Source: Butyrivibrio hungatei (GTDB taxonomy: Bacteria > Bacillota > Clostridia > Lachnospirales > Lachnospiraceae). From it: a stretch of DNA of 64,000 nt. Shown piece by piece: positions 25,967-35,037 of the stretch. The notes under the pieces were generated by a model. It saw only the letters and a list, made by a program, of their open reading frames with translations, did not search any database and had not been told where the DNA came from. Position numbers and translations under genes: made by a program. Each line of letters begins with the position of its first letter. The stretch's first letter is position 1. Location of the stretch: contig NZ_FMUR01000008.1 in assembly GCF_900101605.1 (NCBI RefSeq), positions 122,122 through 186,121 of the forward strand, given 5' to 3'.

Positions 25967-26108
25967 CTTTCCGGTCAGCATCGCATTTCTGTGATGCTCA
26001 AATCTTATCATAGTATGTCTTTCGTGAGAATTTGAGAAAACTTATCAGTGCCAATCAGCTGAGGTTATCGCTTAGTGTGATGTCTCGCCGACTTTTGATC
26101 AATATTCG
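25967..26108 (-). promoter_or_regulatory. Promoter and leader region of the nitrogenase-like operon
   Basis: A TATGAT-type -10 near 26008 on the minus strand precedes a short structured leader ending in the hairpin at 25936-25966. A -35 box is not convincing. Confidence 0.35.
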
Positions 26109-26450
26109 CTGTAATCTTCTGCTCAATCTAAGATGGATTTTCTTGCTACATTGACTAAATCTTTAATTTTACCCTCTCTTAGGCACTTTTTCCTGTAATC
26201 TTACGTTTAATCCAAGGCGGGTTTTCTTGCTACGTTGACTAAATCTTTGCTTTTACCCTCTCTTAGGCACTTTTCCCTGTAATCTTCCGCTGAATCTAAG
26301 GCAATTTTTCTTGACGCGTTGACTAAATTATTATGTTTCTTCTCCCTTAGTCACTTTTCCCTGTAATCTTCTGCTCAATCCAAGGCAATTTTTCTTGACG
26401 CGTTGACTAAAGCATTGCTTTCCCTATCTCTTAGTCAATTTTCCTGAAAT
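26109..26450. repeat. Tandem array of four 84-bp units
   Basis: CTGTAATCTT recurs at 26109, 26193, 26277 and 26361, exactly 84 bases apart, with a degenerate fifth start at 26444. Each unit holds TTGACTAA and, about 20 bases on, TTAGGCAC or TTAGTCAC/TTAGTCAA, forming an inverted repeat that is perfect in the last unit. Stops interrupt all frames in most units, so it is not translated. It lies between the tpiA terminator and the nitrogenase-like operon. Confidence 0.85.
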
Positions 26451-26471
26451 TTGAAGAAATTTCTTTAAAGT

Positions 26472-26510
26472 AAAAAGCGACGCAAAAGATGAAATCATCT
26501 TTTGCGTCGC
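26472..26510 (-). terminator. Terminator of tpiA
   Basis: A perfect 16-bp stem (GCGACGCAAAAGATGA and its complement, 26477-26510) followed by TTTTTA on the minus strand. Confidence 0.9.
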
Positions 26511-26550
26511 CTATAAATTTTACAATAATGGCAGTTTATTCCGTAAAATT

Positions 26551-26595
26551 GGATGTTCTGCTCTCGCACCAAAGGTGCTCGCCGGAACAAAGTAG
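26551..26595. repeat. GTTC hairpin repeat, copy 1
   Basis: GTTCTGCTCTCGCACC with GGTGCTCGCCGGAAC forms an imperfect hairpin. The same framework recurs at 27395, 58691 and 58756. It lies just beyond the tpiA stop. Confidence 0.7.
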
Positions 26596-26599
26596 TACA

Positions 26600-27346
26600 T
26601 TATGCATTAACAATCTTTCCGAAGTCAGCCTTAAGGCTTGCTCCGCCGATAAGTCCGCCGTCAATGTTGGGCTTTGAAAGAAGCTCTGCAGCATTTCCTG
26701 CATTCATAGATCCGCCGTACTGGATGCGAACCTCATCAGCTGTTGCCTGATCGTAAAGCTTAGCGATAAGCTCACGGATAAGCTTACATACTTCCTCAGC
26801 CTGATCTGCTGTAGCTGTCTCGCCTGTTCCGATTGCCCAGATAGGCTCGTAAGCGATAACAAGCTTCTTAACCTGATCAGCTGTTACGCCGTCAAGATCC
26901 CATGTGATCTGTCTCTCGATCCACTCTTTGTAAGTATCAGCCTTACGAAGTGCAAGAGACTCACCGCAGCAAAGGATAGGTGTAAGACCTGAAGCAAATG
27001 CTTTCTTTACTTTCTGGTTGATAAGGATATCGTTCTCTCCGAAGATATCTCTTCTCTCTGAATGTCCGATGATGATGTACTCTACACCGGCATCCTTGAG
27101 CATAGGAGCTGAAATCTCTCCTGTGAATGCTCCGCTGTCTACAATGTAGAAGTTCTCTGCACCTACGTGTACGTTTGTGCCCTTAACAGCGTTAACTACG
27201 GGTACAATATCGATTGCAGGTACGCAGTAAACTACGTCTACATCATCATTCTTTACAAGATCCTTGAGCTCTTCACAAAGAGCTACTGCCTCACTGGGAG
27301 TCTTGTTCATCTTCCAGTTTCCGGCGATTATTCTTCTACGTGCCAT
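26600..27346 (-). CDS. tpiA: Triosephosphate isomerase
   Basis: A 248-residue glycolytic enzyme interconverting dihydroxyacetone phosphate and glyceraldehyde-3-phosphate. Conserved sites are NWKMN (about 9-13, with the substrate lysine), [12 protein letters not shown] (about 92-103, catalytic histidine), [14 protein letters not shown] (about 162-175, catalytic glutamate) and [10 protein letters not shown] with GGLIGGASL near the C-terminus. The start at 27346 follows AGAGGTG; an in-frame GTG nine bases earlier is less likely. It follows pgk and gap in the same direction. Confidence 0.98.
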   Translation of the reverse strand: MARRRIIAGNWKMNKTPSEAVALCEELKDLVKNDDVDVVYCVPAIDIVPVVNAVKGTNVHVGAENFYIVDSGAFTGEISAPMLKDAGVEYIIIGHSERRDIFGENDILINQKVKKAFASGLTPILCCGESLALRKADTYKEWIERQITWDLDGVTADQVKKLVIAYEPIWAIGTGETATADQAEEVCKLIRELIAKLYDQATADEVRIQYGGSMNAGNAAELLSKPNIDGGLIGGASLKADFGKIVNA

Positions 27347-27394
27347 GTTTTCCACCTCTATTTTTTTGTAATATTTACTTCTTGATTTTCACAA

Positions 27395-27442
27395 GGAAGT
27401 TCTGCTCTCGCACCTATCGGTGCTCGCCAGAACTAAGTTCGA
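27395..27442. repeat. GTTC hairpin repeat, copy 2
   Basis: GTTCTGCTCTCGCACC-TATC-GGTGCTCGCCAGAAC, followed by AAGTTCGA. It lies between pgk and tpiA, so tpiA is flanked by two copies. Confidence 0.75.
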
Positions 27443-27473
27443 ACTACCGACTCGAAAAAACCTCGTCGGAGTC

Positions 27474-28709
27474 TCACTTATCATCAGCTGCTACAACTCC
27501 GGGAAGTGCTTTACCCTCGAGGAACTCAAGTGATGCACCGCCACCTGTTGAGATGTGGCTCATCTTGTCAGCAAATCCAAGCTGGTTAACAGCTGCTGCA
27601 CTGTCACCACCACCGATGATTGTTGTAGCTGTTGTCTCTGCAAGAGCCTTAGCTACTGCCTTTGTTCCCTCTGCAAGAACAGGGTTCTCGAATACACCCA
27701 TAGGTCCGTTCCAAACAACTGTCTTAGCTGACTTAACAGCATCTGCAAAGAGGTCACGTGTCTTAAGACCGATATCAAGACCTTCCTTGTCTGCAGGAAT
27801 CTGATTTGAAGGAACGATCTCTGTCTCGATGCTGGGGTTATCGATAGGATCAGGGAATCCTGCTGATACTACAGTATCGATGGGAAGAAGAAGCTGCTTG
27901 CCGTTAGCCTTAGCCTTCTCAAGCATTTCCTTACAGTAATCAAGCTTTGTATCGTCTACAAGAGACTTACCAACCTCATAGCCCTGAGCCTTGAGGAATG
28001 TGAATGCCATACCACCACCGATGATAAGTGTATCGCACTTCTCGATGAGGTTATTGATAACGTTGAGCTTATCAGCAACCTTAGCGCCACCAAGGATAGC
28101 TACAAAAGGTCTTACAGGATTCTCAACTGCATTTCCGAGGAAATCGATTTCCTTCTGCATGAGGTATCCAACTGCGTTGTTTCCGCCCTTCTCTGTGATG
28201 AACTTTGTAACACCTGCTACAGAAGCGTGTGCTCTGTGAGCTGATCCGAAAGCATCGCATACATAGTCATCAGCAAGCTCTGCGAGCTCTTTTGCAAAAG
28301 CATCGCCTGCCTCTTCGGGCTTTGTCTCTTCCTTGCCTCTGAAACGAGTATTCTGAAGAAGAACAACATCTCCCTCATTCATAGCTGCTACTGCTGCTGT
28401 TGCATCAGCGCCTGTTACGTTGTAATCAGAAATGAACTTAACCTCTTTGCCGAGCTTCTCAGAAAGTCTCTTTGCAACAGGTGCAAGTGACTCACCCTCG
28501 TTAGGGCCGTTCTTTACTTTACCAAGATGTGAGCAAAGAATAACCTTGCCGCCATCCTTAATAAGCTTGTTGATTGTAGGAAGAGCAGCTACTACTCTTG
28601 TCTCGTCTGTGATCTCACCATTCTTAAGAGGAACGTTGAAGTCGCAACGAACGAGTACGCGTCTTCCCTTTACGTTGATATCGTCTACTGATTTCTTATT
28701 AAGACTCAT
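27474..28709 (-). CDS. pgk: Phosphoglycerate kinase
   Basis: A 411-residue glycolytic kinase making ATP from 1,3-bisphosphoglycerate. Family blocks present: [15 protein letters not shown] near 17-31, SHLGK near 59, NTRF near 114, the hinge [11 protein letters not shown] near 162, GGAKVADK near 204, and the nucleotide loop [13 protein letters not shown] near 368. Start chosen at 28709, eight bases after AAAGGAG; the longer frame to 28751 lacks support. It lies between gap and tpiA; the leaders on both sides carry strong hairpins. Confidence 0.98.
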   Translation of the reverse strand: MSLNKKSVDDINVKGRRVLVRCDFNVPLKNGEITDETRVVAALPTINKLIKDGGKVILCSHLGKVKNGPNEGESLAPVAKRLSEKLGKEVKFISDYNVTGADATAAVAAMNEGDVVLLQNTRFRGKEETKPEEAGDAFAKELAELADDYVCDAFGSAHRAHASVAGVTKFITEKGGNNAVGYLMQKEIDFLGNAVENPVRPFVAILGGAKVADKLNVINNLIEKCDTLIIGGGMAFTFLKAQGYEVGKSLVDDTKLDYCKEMLEKAKANGKQLLLPIDTVVSAGFPDPIDNPSIETEIVPSNQIPADKEGLDIGLKTRDLFADAVKSAKTVVWNGPMGVFENPVLAEGTKAVAKALAETTATTIIGGGDSAAAVNQLGFADKMSHISTGGGASLEFLEGKALPGVVAADDK

Positions 28710-28741
28710 TATTATTCTCCTTTGTAATGAAAAATTATGAT

Positions 28742-28763
28742 AAAGAGTCACTTGTGACTCTTT
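28742..28763. repeat. Perfect 10-bp hairpin in the pgk leader
   Basis: AAAGAGTCAC and GTGACTCTTT separated by TT, about 30 bases before the pgk start. Confidence 0.6.
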
Positions 28764-28825
28764 CGCGCACGAGCGGATTGCGTAAGCAATAATTTCATTT
28801 CCGCGAGTTGCGCATCCATAACATA

Positions 28826-28867
28826 CCCTTTATTTTTAAATATGCAAGCATATTTAAAAATAAAGGG
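28826..28867. repeat. 20-bp perfect palindrome between gap and pgk
   Basis: The arms 28826-28845 and 28848-28867 are exact complements around a two-base loop; the left arm begins CCCTTTATTTTTAAATATGC. Its right end shares GGG with the gap terminator, so the two structures cannot both form. Confidence 0.8.
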
Positions 28868-28896
28868 CCTGGTCCAAACGGACCGGACCCTTTTAG
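28862..28896 (-). terminator. Terminator of gap
   Basis: GGGTCCGGTCC and GGACCAGGCCC form a stem on the minus strand followed by TTTATTTTT, just after the gap stop codon. Confidence 0.8.
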
Positions 28897-28906
28897 TTAA
28901 TCCAAA

Positions 28907-29932
28907 TTACTTAACAAACTTTTCAAAATATTTGATTGTACGAACCATCTGTGATGTGTATGAGTTCTCGTTGTCATACCATGAAACAACCTGAACTTCA
29001 TAGAGATCATCACCGATCTTGTTAACCATTGTCTGTGTTGCATCGAAGAGTGAACCATATGTCATTCCAACGATATCTGATGATACGATCTCATCCTCGT
29101 TGTATCCGAATGTCTCAGGATCAGAAGCCTTCTTCATAGCCTCGTTGATAGCTTCCTTAGTTACCTCTGTGCTTGACTTAACAACTGCGAAAAGAAGAGT
29201 TGTTGAACCTGTAGGAACAGGAACTCTCTGAGCAGCTCCGATGAGCTTTCCGTTAAGTTCAGGGATAACAAGGCCGATAGCCTTAGCAGCACCTGTTGAG
29301 TTAGGAACGATGTTAACAGCGCCTGCACGTGCTCTTCTAAGGTCACCCTTTCTCTGAGGTCCGTCAAGGATCATCTGATCACCTGTGTAAGCATGGATTG
29401 TTGCCATGATACCAGACTGGATAGGTGCGAAATCGTTAAGAGCCTTAGCCATAGGTGCAAGGCAGTTTGTTGTACATGATGCAGCTGAGATGATGTTATC
29501 CTCTGCTGTAAGTGTCTCGTGGTTAACATTGTATACGATAGTAGGAAGATCATTTCCTGCAGGAGCAGAAATAACAACCTTCTTAGCACCGGCATCGATA
29601 TGAGCCTGTGCCTTAGCCTTAGATGTGTAGAAACCTGTACACTCAAGAACAACGTCTACACCAATCTTGCCCCAAGGAAGGTTCTTAGCATCTGCCTCTT
29701 TGTAGATTGTGATCTCCTTGCCATTAACTGTGATTGAATTCTCGCTGTAAGAAACCTTATCAGCGTACTTGTACTTGCCCTGTGATGAATCATACTTAAG
29801 AAGATGAGCAAGCATCTTAGGATCTGTAAGATCGTTGATTGCTACGATCTCTGTTCCCTCATGCTCAAACATCTGTCTGAAAGCAAGACGTCCGATACGA
29901 CCAAAACCATTGATTGCTACTTTAACTGCCAT
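28907..29932 (-). CDS. gap: Glyceraldehyde-3-phosphate dehydrogenase
   Basis: A 341-residue NAD-dependent glycolytic dehydrogenase. The dinucleotide-binding start [16 protein letters not shown] is at about 5-20 and the catalytic [12 protein letters not shown] at about 150-161. [41 protein letters not shown] gives the catalytic histidine and phosphate site around 178-215, and [12 protein letters not shown] closes the protein. Asp in NDLTDP (about 34) fits NAD over NADP. A good AGGAGG site precedes the start. First gene of the gap-pgk-tpiA series. Confidence 0.98.
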   Translation of the reverse strand: MAVKVAINGFGRIGRLAFRQMFEHEGTEIVAINDLTDPKMLAHLLKYDSSQGKYKYADKVSYSENSITVNGKEITIYKEADAKNLPWGKIGVDVVLECTGFYTSKAKAQAHIDAGAKKVVISAPAGNDLPTIVYNVNHETLTAEDNIISAASCTTNCLAPMAKALNDFAPIQSGIMATIHAYTGDQMILDGPQRKGDLRRARAGAVNIVPNSTGAAKAIGLVIPELNGKLIGAAQRVPVPTGSTTLLFAVVKSSTEVTKEAINEAMKKASDPETFGYNEDEIVSSDIVGMTYGSLFDATQTMVNKIGDDLYEVQVVSWYDNENSYTSQMVRTIKYFEKFVK

Positions 29933-30064
29933 TTTAAGTTCCTCCTAAAATGAATATAATATTTAATTGCTGCTTAATATCACACTAATTGATAATTTTT
30001 TATCAGCAACTCTAATTCTAATAAAAAATGTAGCATAAATCAAGTAAGAATATTATGATATAGA

Positions 30065-30225
30065 TGTCAAAAAGTCAAAAATGCGTACATGCTTGCATGT
30101 TAAGCTTTTTGACCTTTTGACTCTAACAAACATAAGGAATTAGCGATTTACACAGCAAATCCGCGGTTTCCGCATGTTTGTAGAATTGCGTGAGTGACTT
30201 TTGTCACGGAGCAATTCGTATATCA
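30065..30225 (+). repeat. Three-hairpin dispersed repeat, copy A
   Basis: Three consecutive hairpins: arms starting GTCAAAAAGTC and ending TTTTTGACCTTTTGAC around CATGCTTGCATG; GGAATTAGC...GCGGTTTCC; and GAATTGCGTGAGTGAC-TTTT-GTCACGGAGCAATTC. The same framework occurs inverted at 55633-55789 and 58360-58500. It occupies most of the divergent gap/hisJ intergenic region, with no gene in it. Confidence 0.8.
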
Positions 30226-30309
30226 TAATATTCGTTTATTTGCTTATTATTTTACCGATGCCGAAAGTCAAAAATACGTACACACTCACGGGAACAAGGA
30301 GAACAGCCC

Positions 30310-31128
30310 ATGACCTTACCTTCAGATTATCATTTACACACCCACAATTCAGGTGACAGCGACGCCCCCATGGAGGCCATGATAGAAAGCGCCATAAACA
30401 GAGGGCTCAGCGAAATCTGCTTTACCGATCACATGGACATGGACTACCCGATAACGGAAGATATTCCAAAAGATTATTTTTTACTGGACACCCCGTCTTA
30501 CAAAAAAGAACTGTACAAATTTAAGGAAATCTACAAGGATAAGATCACGATTAAATTCGGCGTTGAGATTGGCATGCAGGAACATATAGCCTCGCAAAAC
30601 ACCGGCTACGCCCACTCGGAATCTTTTGACTTTGTAATTGCCTCAATGCACCTTGTTGACGGACAGGACCCCTACTATCCTGAATTTTGGGAGGGCCGCG
30701 ATGTAAAAGAAGTTTTCAGACACTACTTTGAACTCACCCTTGAAAATCTCAGACTTTTTGACAACTACTGCGTTCTGGGACACCTTGACTATCTTGCCCG
30801 CTATGCTCCGAAAGGCAACAATCCCTATTCGTACAGCGCTTACTCCGACATCATCGATGCCATTTTGATTCACCTTATAAATAACGATAAAGGACTTGAT
30901 TTCAACACCAGTCGTCTCTTTAGGAGCGGCGATCCCACAAATCCAAGTCCCGATGTTCTTAAGAGATATAAAGAGCTCGGCGGCAGGATAATCACCTTCG
31001 GCTCGGATGCACACAGCCCCGAAGGTATTGCGGGCGCCTTTGAGAAAGCAAGCATAATCGCTAAAAAATGCGGCTTTGACGAATACTGCACTTTCGAAAA
31101 CCGCGAACCGATATTCCACAAGCTATGA
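30310..31128 (+). CDS. hisJ: Histidinol-phosphatase, PHP family
   Basis: A 272-residue PHP-domain phosphoesterase of the HisJ/HisK type, removing phosphate from histidinol phosphate. Metal ligands are in DYHLHTHNSGDS (about 6-17), FTDHMD (about 38-43), VEIGM (about 84-88), ASMHL (about 112-116), LGHLDYLARY (about 160-169) and FGSDAHSPEGI (about 234-244). Length is typical. A GGAGAA site precedes the start. No other his gene is near; it begins a rightward series leading to the pilus-like genes. Confidence 0.85.
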   Translation: MTLPSDYHLHTHNSGDSDAPMEAMIESAINRGLSEICFTDHMDMDYPITEDIPKDYFLLDTPSYKKELYKFKEIYKDKITIKFGVEIGMQEHIASQNTGYAHSESFDFVIASMHLVDGQDPYYPEFWEGRDVKEVFRHYFELTLENLRLFDNYCVLGHLDYLARYAPKGNNPYSYSAYSDIIDAILIHLINNDKGLDFNTSRLFRSGDPTNPSPDVLKRYKELGGRIITFGSDAHSPEGIAGAFEKASIIAKKCGFDEYCTFENREPIFHKL

Positions 31129-31338
31129 CATCTTGAATCATATCCTCACGAAATCCGCATAAAGTGCGGATTTTTGATTATCTGTTCAAAATCATACCTT
31201 TATAAGATGAACGAAATATAGTAAAATATCTTTATGACTATGTCAAAGATACGTAAACTTCCGTATTTTACAAAAAATGCGTAAATCCCCGTATTTATGG
31301 CAGGTACTGCACACTTTTTGCGAAGCATCGGAGGCGAT

Positions 31339-32079
31339 ATGAAGGACGAATTCTATACCAGAGGCAAACAAACCAACGTATATAATTTTATATTCATATA
31401 CAAGGCTGTTTCTCTTTGCTTACTATGCATTGCTACTGCACTTCTGGCCTTTTATAGTAGGACAGACCTCTTAAAACTTACTTTCTCCGAGAACAAAACT
31501 TCGCAAAGGCTCTTGCTATCTGTCTTAATCTTTGTTTTAATGGTATTTATTTCCGTTATTACAGATTTTTATATATTAAAAAAATCTACAAATATAGGTT
31601 ACAGATTAAACAGACTCGCCTATCTCGACAGGCTCACGGGGCTCCCAAACAGATACAGCTGCGATCTTCTGTTTGAAACGTTTAACGATCCGGAAAGGTT
31701 ACCGGGTGTAGGTTTTATCGTTATGAAGATAAACAACCTTCCTTCCGTAAACAAGACAACGAGCCATGACAACGGAAATAATCTTATTACCGAATTTTGC
31801 TTTATCCTTGAAGATGTTGGCGAAAAGTACGGATATATAGGAAGAAACGGCGGAAACGAATTTATTATCCTTATCGAAAATTGTTCGGACACCGATTGCG
31901 ATATGTTCCTTTCGGATCTCACAAAAAGAATCCGCGGCTACAACGAAATGGCCGTCGGAACCGCACTTGAGATTGCTTACGCCTGTGTACTTAACTCCTG
32001 TGAAAAGAAATCCGTAATGTCCGAACTCATATCTTTTGCCTATAAGAAACTTAAGGATGCACCACAGATACTCTCATGA
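31339..32079 (+). CDS. Membrane protein with degenerate GGDEF domain
   Basis: A 246-residue protein starting MKDEFYTRGK behind GGAGG (frame is open from 31297). Two membrane segments at about 19-36 and 57-77 lead into a GGDEF domain from about 95 (LAYLDRLTGLPNRYSCDLLF). The signature loop reads RNGGNEF where an active diguanylate cyclase has GGDEF or GGEEF, and several surrounding positions also differ, so catalysis is doubtful. It may bind nucleotide or act as a regulator of the pilus-like genes downstream. Its stop overlaps the start of the next gene (ATGA). Confidence 0.75.
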   Translation: MKDEFYTRGKQTNVYNFIFIYKAVSLCLLCIATALLAFYSRTDLLKLTFSENKTSQRLLLSVLIFVLMVFISVITDFYILKKSTNIGYRLNRLAYLDRLTGLPNRYSCDLLFETFNDPERLPGVGFIVMKINNLPSVNKTTSHDNGNNLITEFCFILEDVGEKYGYIGRNGGNEFIILIENCSDTDCDMFLSDLTKRIRGYNEMAVGTALEIAYACVLNSCEKKSVMSELISFAYKKLKDAPQILS

Positions 32080-33068
32080 AAATTATGATCGGAAAATGTT
32101 TTATTAAAAATCGTATATTTTTTTCAATCTGTCTTTTAACCTGCTCAGTTTTATTTCTCACATCCTGCGGCTCAAGACAAGGTGTAACGCTCCTTGACAG
32201 AGCCGGCCACAAAAAAGATGCGCAGATTGATGAGACTGTAAAGGGAAGTCGTGACAACACACCTCTTTGCCTCGTTCCCACAGCTCCCGGAGTTGACACA
32301 TATGAAAACGAGTATGCCCATATTGACTTTTCAAATAAGTCGGAGGGCTATATTTTCGTGACTTATAAAGGAAGCTCACCGAAAGTCAAACTTCAGATAA
32401 CAGGTCCCGACAGCGTCACCTACACTTACGACATTACGAACAATACAAAAACCGGCGAAGTTTTCCCTCTCCAGGCAGGAAACGGAGAATACATGATCAA
32501 CGTATATGAGAACATCTCGGAAACCAAGTATTCGATGGTATTTACGTTCCCGCTCGATGTCACTCTTTCCAACGGATACAAGCCGTTTTTGTACCCGAAT
32601 CAGTTCATAAACTTCGCTCCCGACTCTCTCGCTGTCAGAAAAGGTGCGGCACTAGCCTATCCGTGCGATTCCGACATCGAAGTTGTTGCGGAAGTATACA
32701 ATTTCATGATACAGAACATAACTTACGACTATGAAGAAGCTGAAACTGTGCAGAGCGGCTATCTTCCCGATCTTGACGAGATTCTCATCACACAGAAAGG
32801 TATCTGCCTCGACTACGCTTCACTTATGGCGGCAATGCTGCGAAGCCAGAACATCCCCACCAAGATGGAGGTCGGCTACGCAGGAACCGCTTATCACGCA
32901 TGGCTCAGCACTTATATAAAAGATGTAGGCTGGGTAAACGGAATGATCGAGTTTGACGGAAAAGACTGGTCACTTTTAGATCCCACTTTTGCATCAAATA
33001 CAGAAGAAAGAAAGCTCGAAAACTTTATCGGAGACGGTTCAAACTACTCTACCAAATACGTTTATTGA
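32076..33068 (+). CDS. Lipoprotein with transglutaminase-like domain
   Basis: A 330-residue exported lipoprotein: a basic start, hydrophobic core FFSICLLTCSVLFLTSC with lipobox LTSC near residue 31. The C-terminal domain is a transglutaminase/protease-like fold with the Cys-His-Asp triad in QKGICLDYASLMAAMLRS (about 244-261), TAYHAWLST (about 274-282) and WSLLDPTFAS (about 303-312). In other bacteria such proteins trim or crosslink surface proteins. It is coupled to the degenerate GGDEF gene upstream and lies just before gspF, suggesting a role at the surface structure built by this operon. Confidence 0.8.
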   Translation: MKIMIGKCFIKNRIFFSICLLTCSVLFLTSCGSRQGVTLLDRAGHKKDAQIDETVKGSRDNTPLCLVPTAPGVDTYENEYAHIDFSNKSEGYIFVTYKGSSPKVKLQITGPDSVTYTYDITNNTKTGEVFPLQAGNGEYMINVYENISETKYSMVFTFPLDVTLSNGYKPFLYPNQFINFAPDSLAVRKGAALAYPCDSDIEVVAEVYNFMIQNITYDYEEAETVQSGYLPDLDEILITQKGICLDYASLMAAMLRSQNIPTKMEVGYAGTAYHAWLSTYIKDVGWVNGMIEFDGKDWSLLDPTFASNTEERKLENFIGDGSNYSTKYVY

Positions 33069-33124
33069 TATAGGTGAAAAATTTTTTTGACACCCACACC
33101 ATATTATTTATCTTCGGAGGCACC

Positions 33125-34180
33125 ATGAAAAAATCAGACAAACAAAAAGGTCTCAGCAGCTATGAGATTTCAAGTTTTTGCAGGCAGATGGCTCTTCTTA
33201 TGAAAGCAGGCATCGCTCCCGCTGACGGAATTGACATTCTGAACGAGGATTCCAAAGACGGCTCTGCAAAAAAAATACTGGGAAGCATAAGCCAGACTCT
33301 GCGAAGCGGTGAAAAATTCCACATCGCTCTTGCAATGAGCAACGTTTTCCCCGATTATGTGGTACACATGGTGACGATCGGCGAAACTTCCGGAAATATG
33401 GATGTCGTAATGGACTCACTTGCCGACTACTACGAAAGAGAAGACGCCATTCAGGAAAGCGTTAAAAATGCGATCAGCTATCCTTTGATAATGATCTTCA
33501 TGATGATGGTTATCGTAACAGTGCTCGTCGCCAAAGTTCTTCCCATTTTTGAACAGGTATTTGCGCAGCTCGGAACCGGAATGAGCGGTTTCTCGCAGTC
33601 ACTCCTGAATCTGGGAAATCTTTTGAACAAGTACTCTCTTGTCCTTGTCATTTTACTTGTGATCATGGCAATACTGTTCCTCTACTTCTCTCTTACTTCA
33701 AGCGGAAAAAAGAACTTTAAGAAGTTCATGATCAAATTCGCTCCCACAAGAAGGCTCATGCAAGAACTTGAGAGCGAGCGCTTCGCAAGCGGTATGGTAC
33801 TGACTCTTTCAAGCGGTATCGATACTTTTGAAGGTCTTTTACTGGTAAAAAAACTTGTCGAAAGCAAAGAAATGAAAGACAAAATTGAGGAATGCAGAAA
33901 TTTCCTCATTGACGGAGACAGCTTCCCCGAAGCACTTGAAAAATCCTCTATCTTTTCGTCATTTTATGCACAGATGATATCTGTAGGCTTTAAATCAGGT
34001 TCTATGGACAAAGCAATGAAGCAGGTCGCGGAAAGATATGAAAGAGACACGGGAAGAAGGATCTACACTCTCATCTCCGTTTTGGAACCCACCCTCGTAA
34101 TTATCCTTTCAGTTATAGTAGGAATGATTCTAATGTCCGTAATTCTTCCTCTTATGGGAATTATGACAAATATCGGATGA
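33125..34180 (+). CDS. Type II secretion/type IV pilus inner-membrane protein
   Basis: A 351-residue GspF/PilC-family platform protein. It starts MKKSDKQKGL behind GGAGG (open frame from 33074). Two copies of the GspF domain are seen (about 16-140 and 215-340). The first has SSFCRQMALLMKAGI and VHMVTIGETSGNMD, the second the parallel ERFASGMVLTLSSGIDTFEGL and AQMISVGFKSGSMDKAM. Membrane segments are at about 125-150, 170-195 and 325-347. It anchors pilin assembly in the membrane. No GspE/PilB ATPase or prepilin peptidase is encoded beside it here. Confidence 0.88.
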   Translation: MKKSDKQKGLSSYEISSFCRQMALLMKAGIAPADGIDILNEDSKDGSAKKILGSISQTLRSGEKFHIALAMSNVFPDYVVHMVTIGETSGNMDVVMDSLADYYEREDAIQESVKNAISYPLIMIFMMMVIVTVLVAKVLPIFEQVFAQLGTGMSGFSQSLLNLGNLLNKYSLVLVILLVIMAILFLYFSLTSSGKKNFKKFMIKFAPTRRLMQELESERFASGMVLTLSSGIDTFEGLLLVKKLVESKEMKDKIEECRNFLIDGDSFPEALEKSSIFSSFYAQMISVGFKSGSMDKAMKQVAERYERDTGRRIYTLISVLEPTLVIILSVIVGMILMSVILPLMGIMTNIG

Positions 34181-34187
34181 AAAAGAT

Positions 34188-34529
34188 ATGACGAACAGAT
34201 TTGAAGCAAAAAACGGTATATTTTCACATATTACAGATACGGTTTACAGATGGTCTTCAATCGTGATACTCATCGCAATATGCATACTTTTTTATATTGC
34301 GATCGATGCATCGGGAAGAAGTACGATTGAAAAGCAACAGACTTCGCTTGAAAATGCCATCAACAGGGATATCGTGCAGTGCTATTCGATTGAAGGCAGG
34401 TACCCGCCAAGCCTTACATACATCGAAGAACACTACGGGCTTGTGTACGATGCGTCAACATTTTTTGTCGACTATCAGCCCATCGCGTCCAACATTTACC
34501 CCGATGTAACGGTTATCAAAGTACGATAG
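34188..34529 (+). CDS. Pilin-like protein 1
   Basis: A 113-residue protein with one hydrophobic helix at about 22-42 (SSIVILIAICILFYIAIDAS) followed by a polar helix and a small domain containing GRYPPSLTYIEEHYG, a pattern seen in pseudopilins. No clear prepilin peptidase site (G before FTLxE) is present, so processing is uncertain. Seven bases after gspF. Confidence 0.6.
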   Translation: MTNRFEAKNGIFSHITDTVYRWSSIVILIAICILFYIAIDASGRSTIEKQQTSLENAINRDIVQCYSIEGRYPPSLTYIEEHYGLVYDASTFFVDYQPIASNIYPDVTVIKVR

Positions 34530-34539
34530 AGGAACTATT

Positions 34540-35034
34540 ATGGATCTTGAAGGAACAAGAAGTCACATCGTAGACATGGTCTTTGTTATCTGTCTGATGT
34601 TTCTTTTTATCTTTTCCGCACTCAGCGTAATTACGATAGGCGCGGAAATATATCAAAAAAATGTCACGGCTGTTGATGATAATTATCACAAGCGCACAGC
34701 ATGTGCATATATAACGGAAAAAGTCAGACAATCCGATGCAAAAGGCGGAATATCCGTCAAAAAGATATTCGATCAGGATGCTCTGGTTCTTCAAAGCGAA
34801 GAAAACGGGATTCTTTACAACACCTACATATATGATTATGACGGAAATCTCATGGAGCTCTTTGCGATGGACAAGCTCAAAGACCTCTATCCTCAGACAG
34901 GTCAAAAGATATTGGAGATAAGCCGCTTTGATATCAAATGTGTCGGAACTGATACTCTCTCCGTTTACGTTGTCCTGAAAGACGGAACGGAAGAATCATT
35001 TTATGTCAAAACAAAAAGTGTCAGTGAGGAATAA
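34540..35034 (+). CDS. Pilin-like protein 2 (DUF4860-like)
   Basis: A 164-residue protein with a single N-terminal membrane helix (about 11-32, VDMVFVICLMFLFIFSALSVI) and a soluble part with AYITEKVRQSDAKGGI and FAMDKLKDLYPQTGQKIL. The layout corresponds to DUF4860 proteins encoded in Clostridial type IV pilus-like operons. Ten bases after the previous gene. Confidence 0.6.
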   Translation: MDLEGTRSHIVDMVFVICLMFLFIFSALSVITIGAEIYQKNVTAVDDNYHKRTACAYITEKVRQSDAKGGISVKKIFDQDALVLQSEENGILYNTYIYDYDGNLMELFAMDKLKDLYPQTGQKILEISRFDIKCVGTDTLSVYVVLKDGTEESFYVKTKSVSEE

Positions 35035-35037
35035 ACG

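Noticed and set aside
26109..26450. 84-bp array as a repeat-containing gene
   Set aside because: The unit is a multiple of three and gives similar peptides in one frame, but stops recur in nearly every unit and there is no start.
26109..26450. 84-bp array as a CRISPR
   Set aside because: Units are adjacent without variable spacers; the whole 84 bases is repeated.
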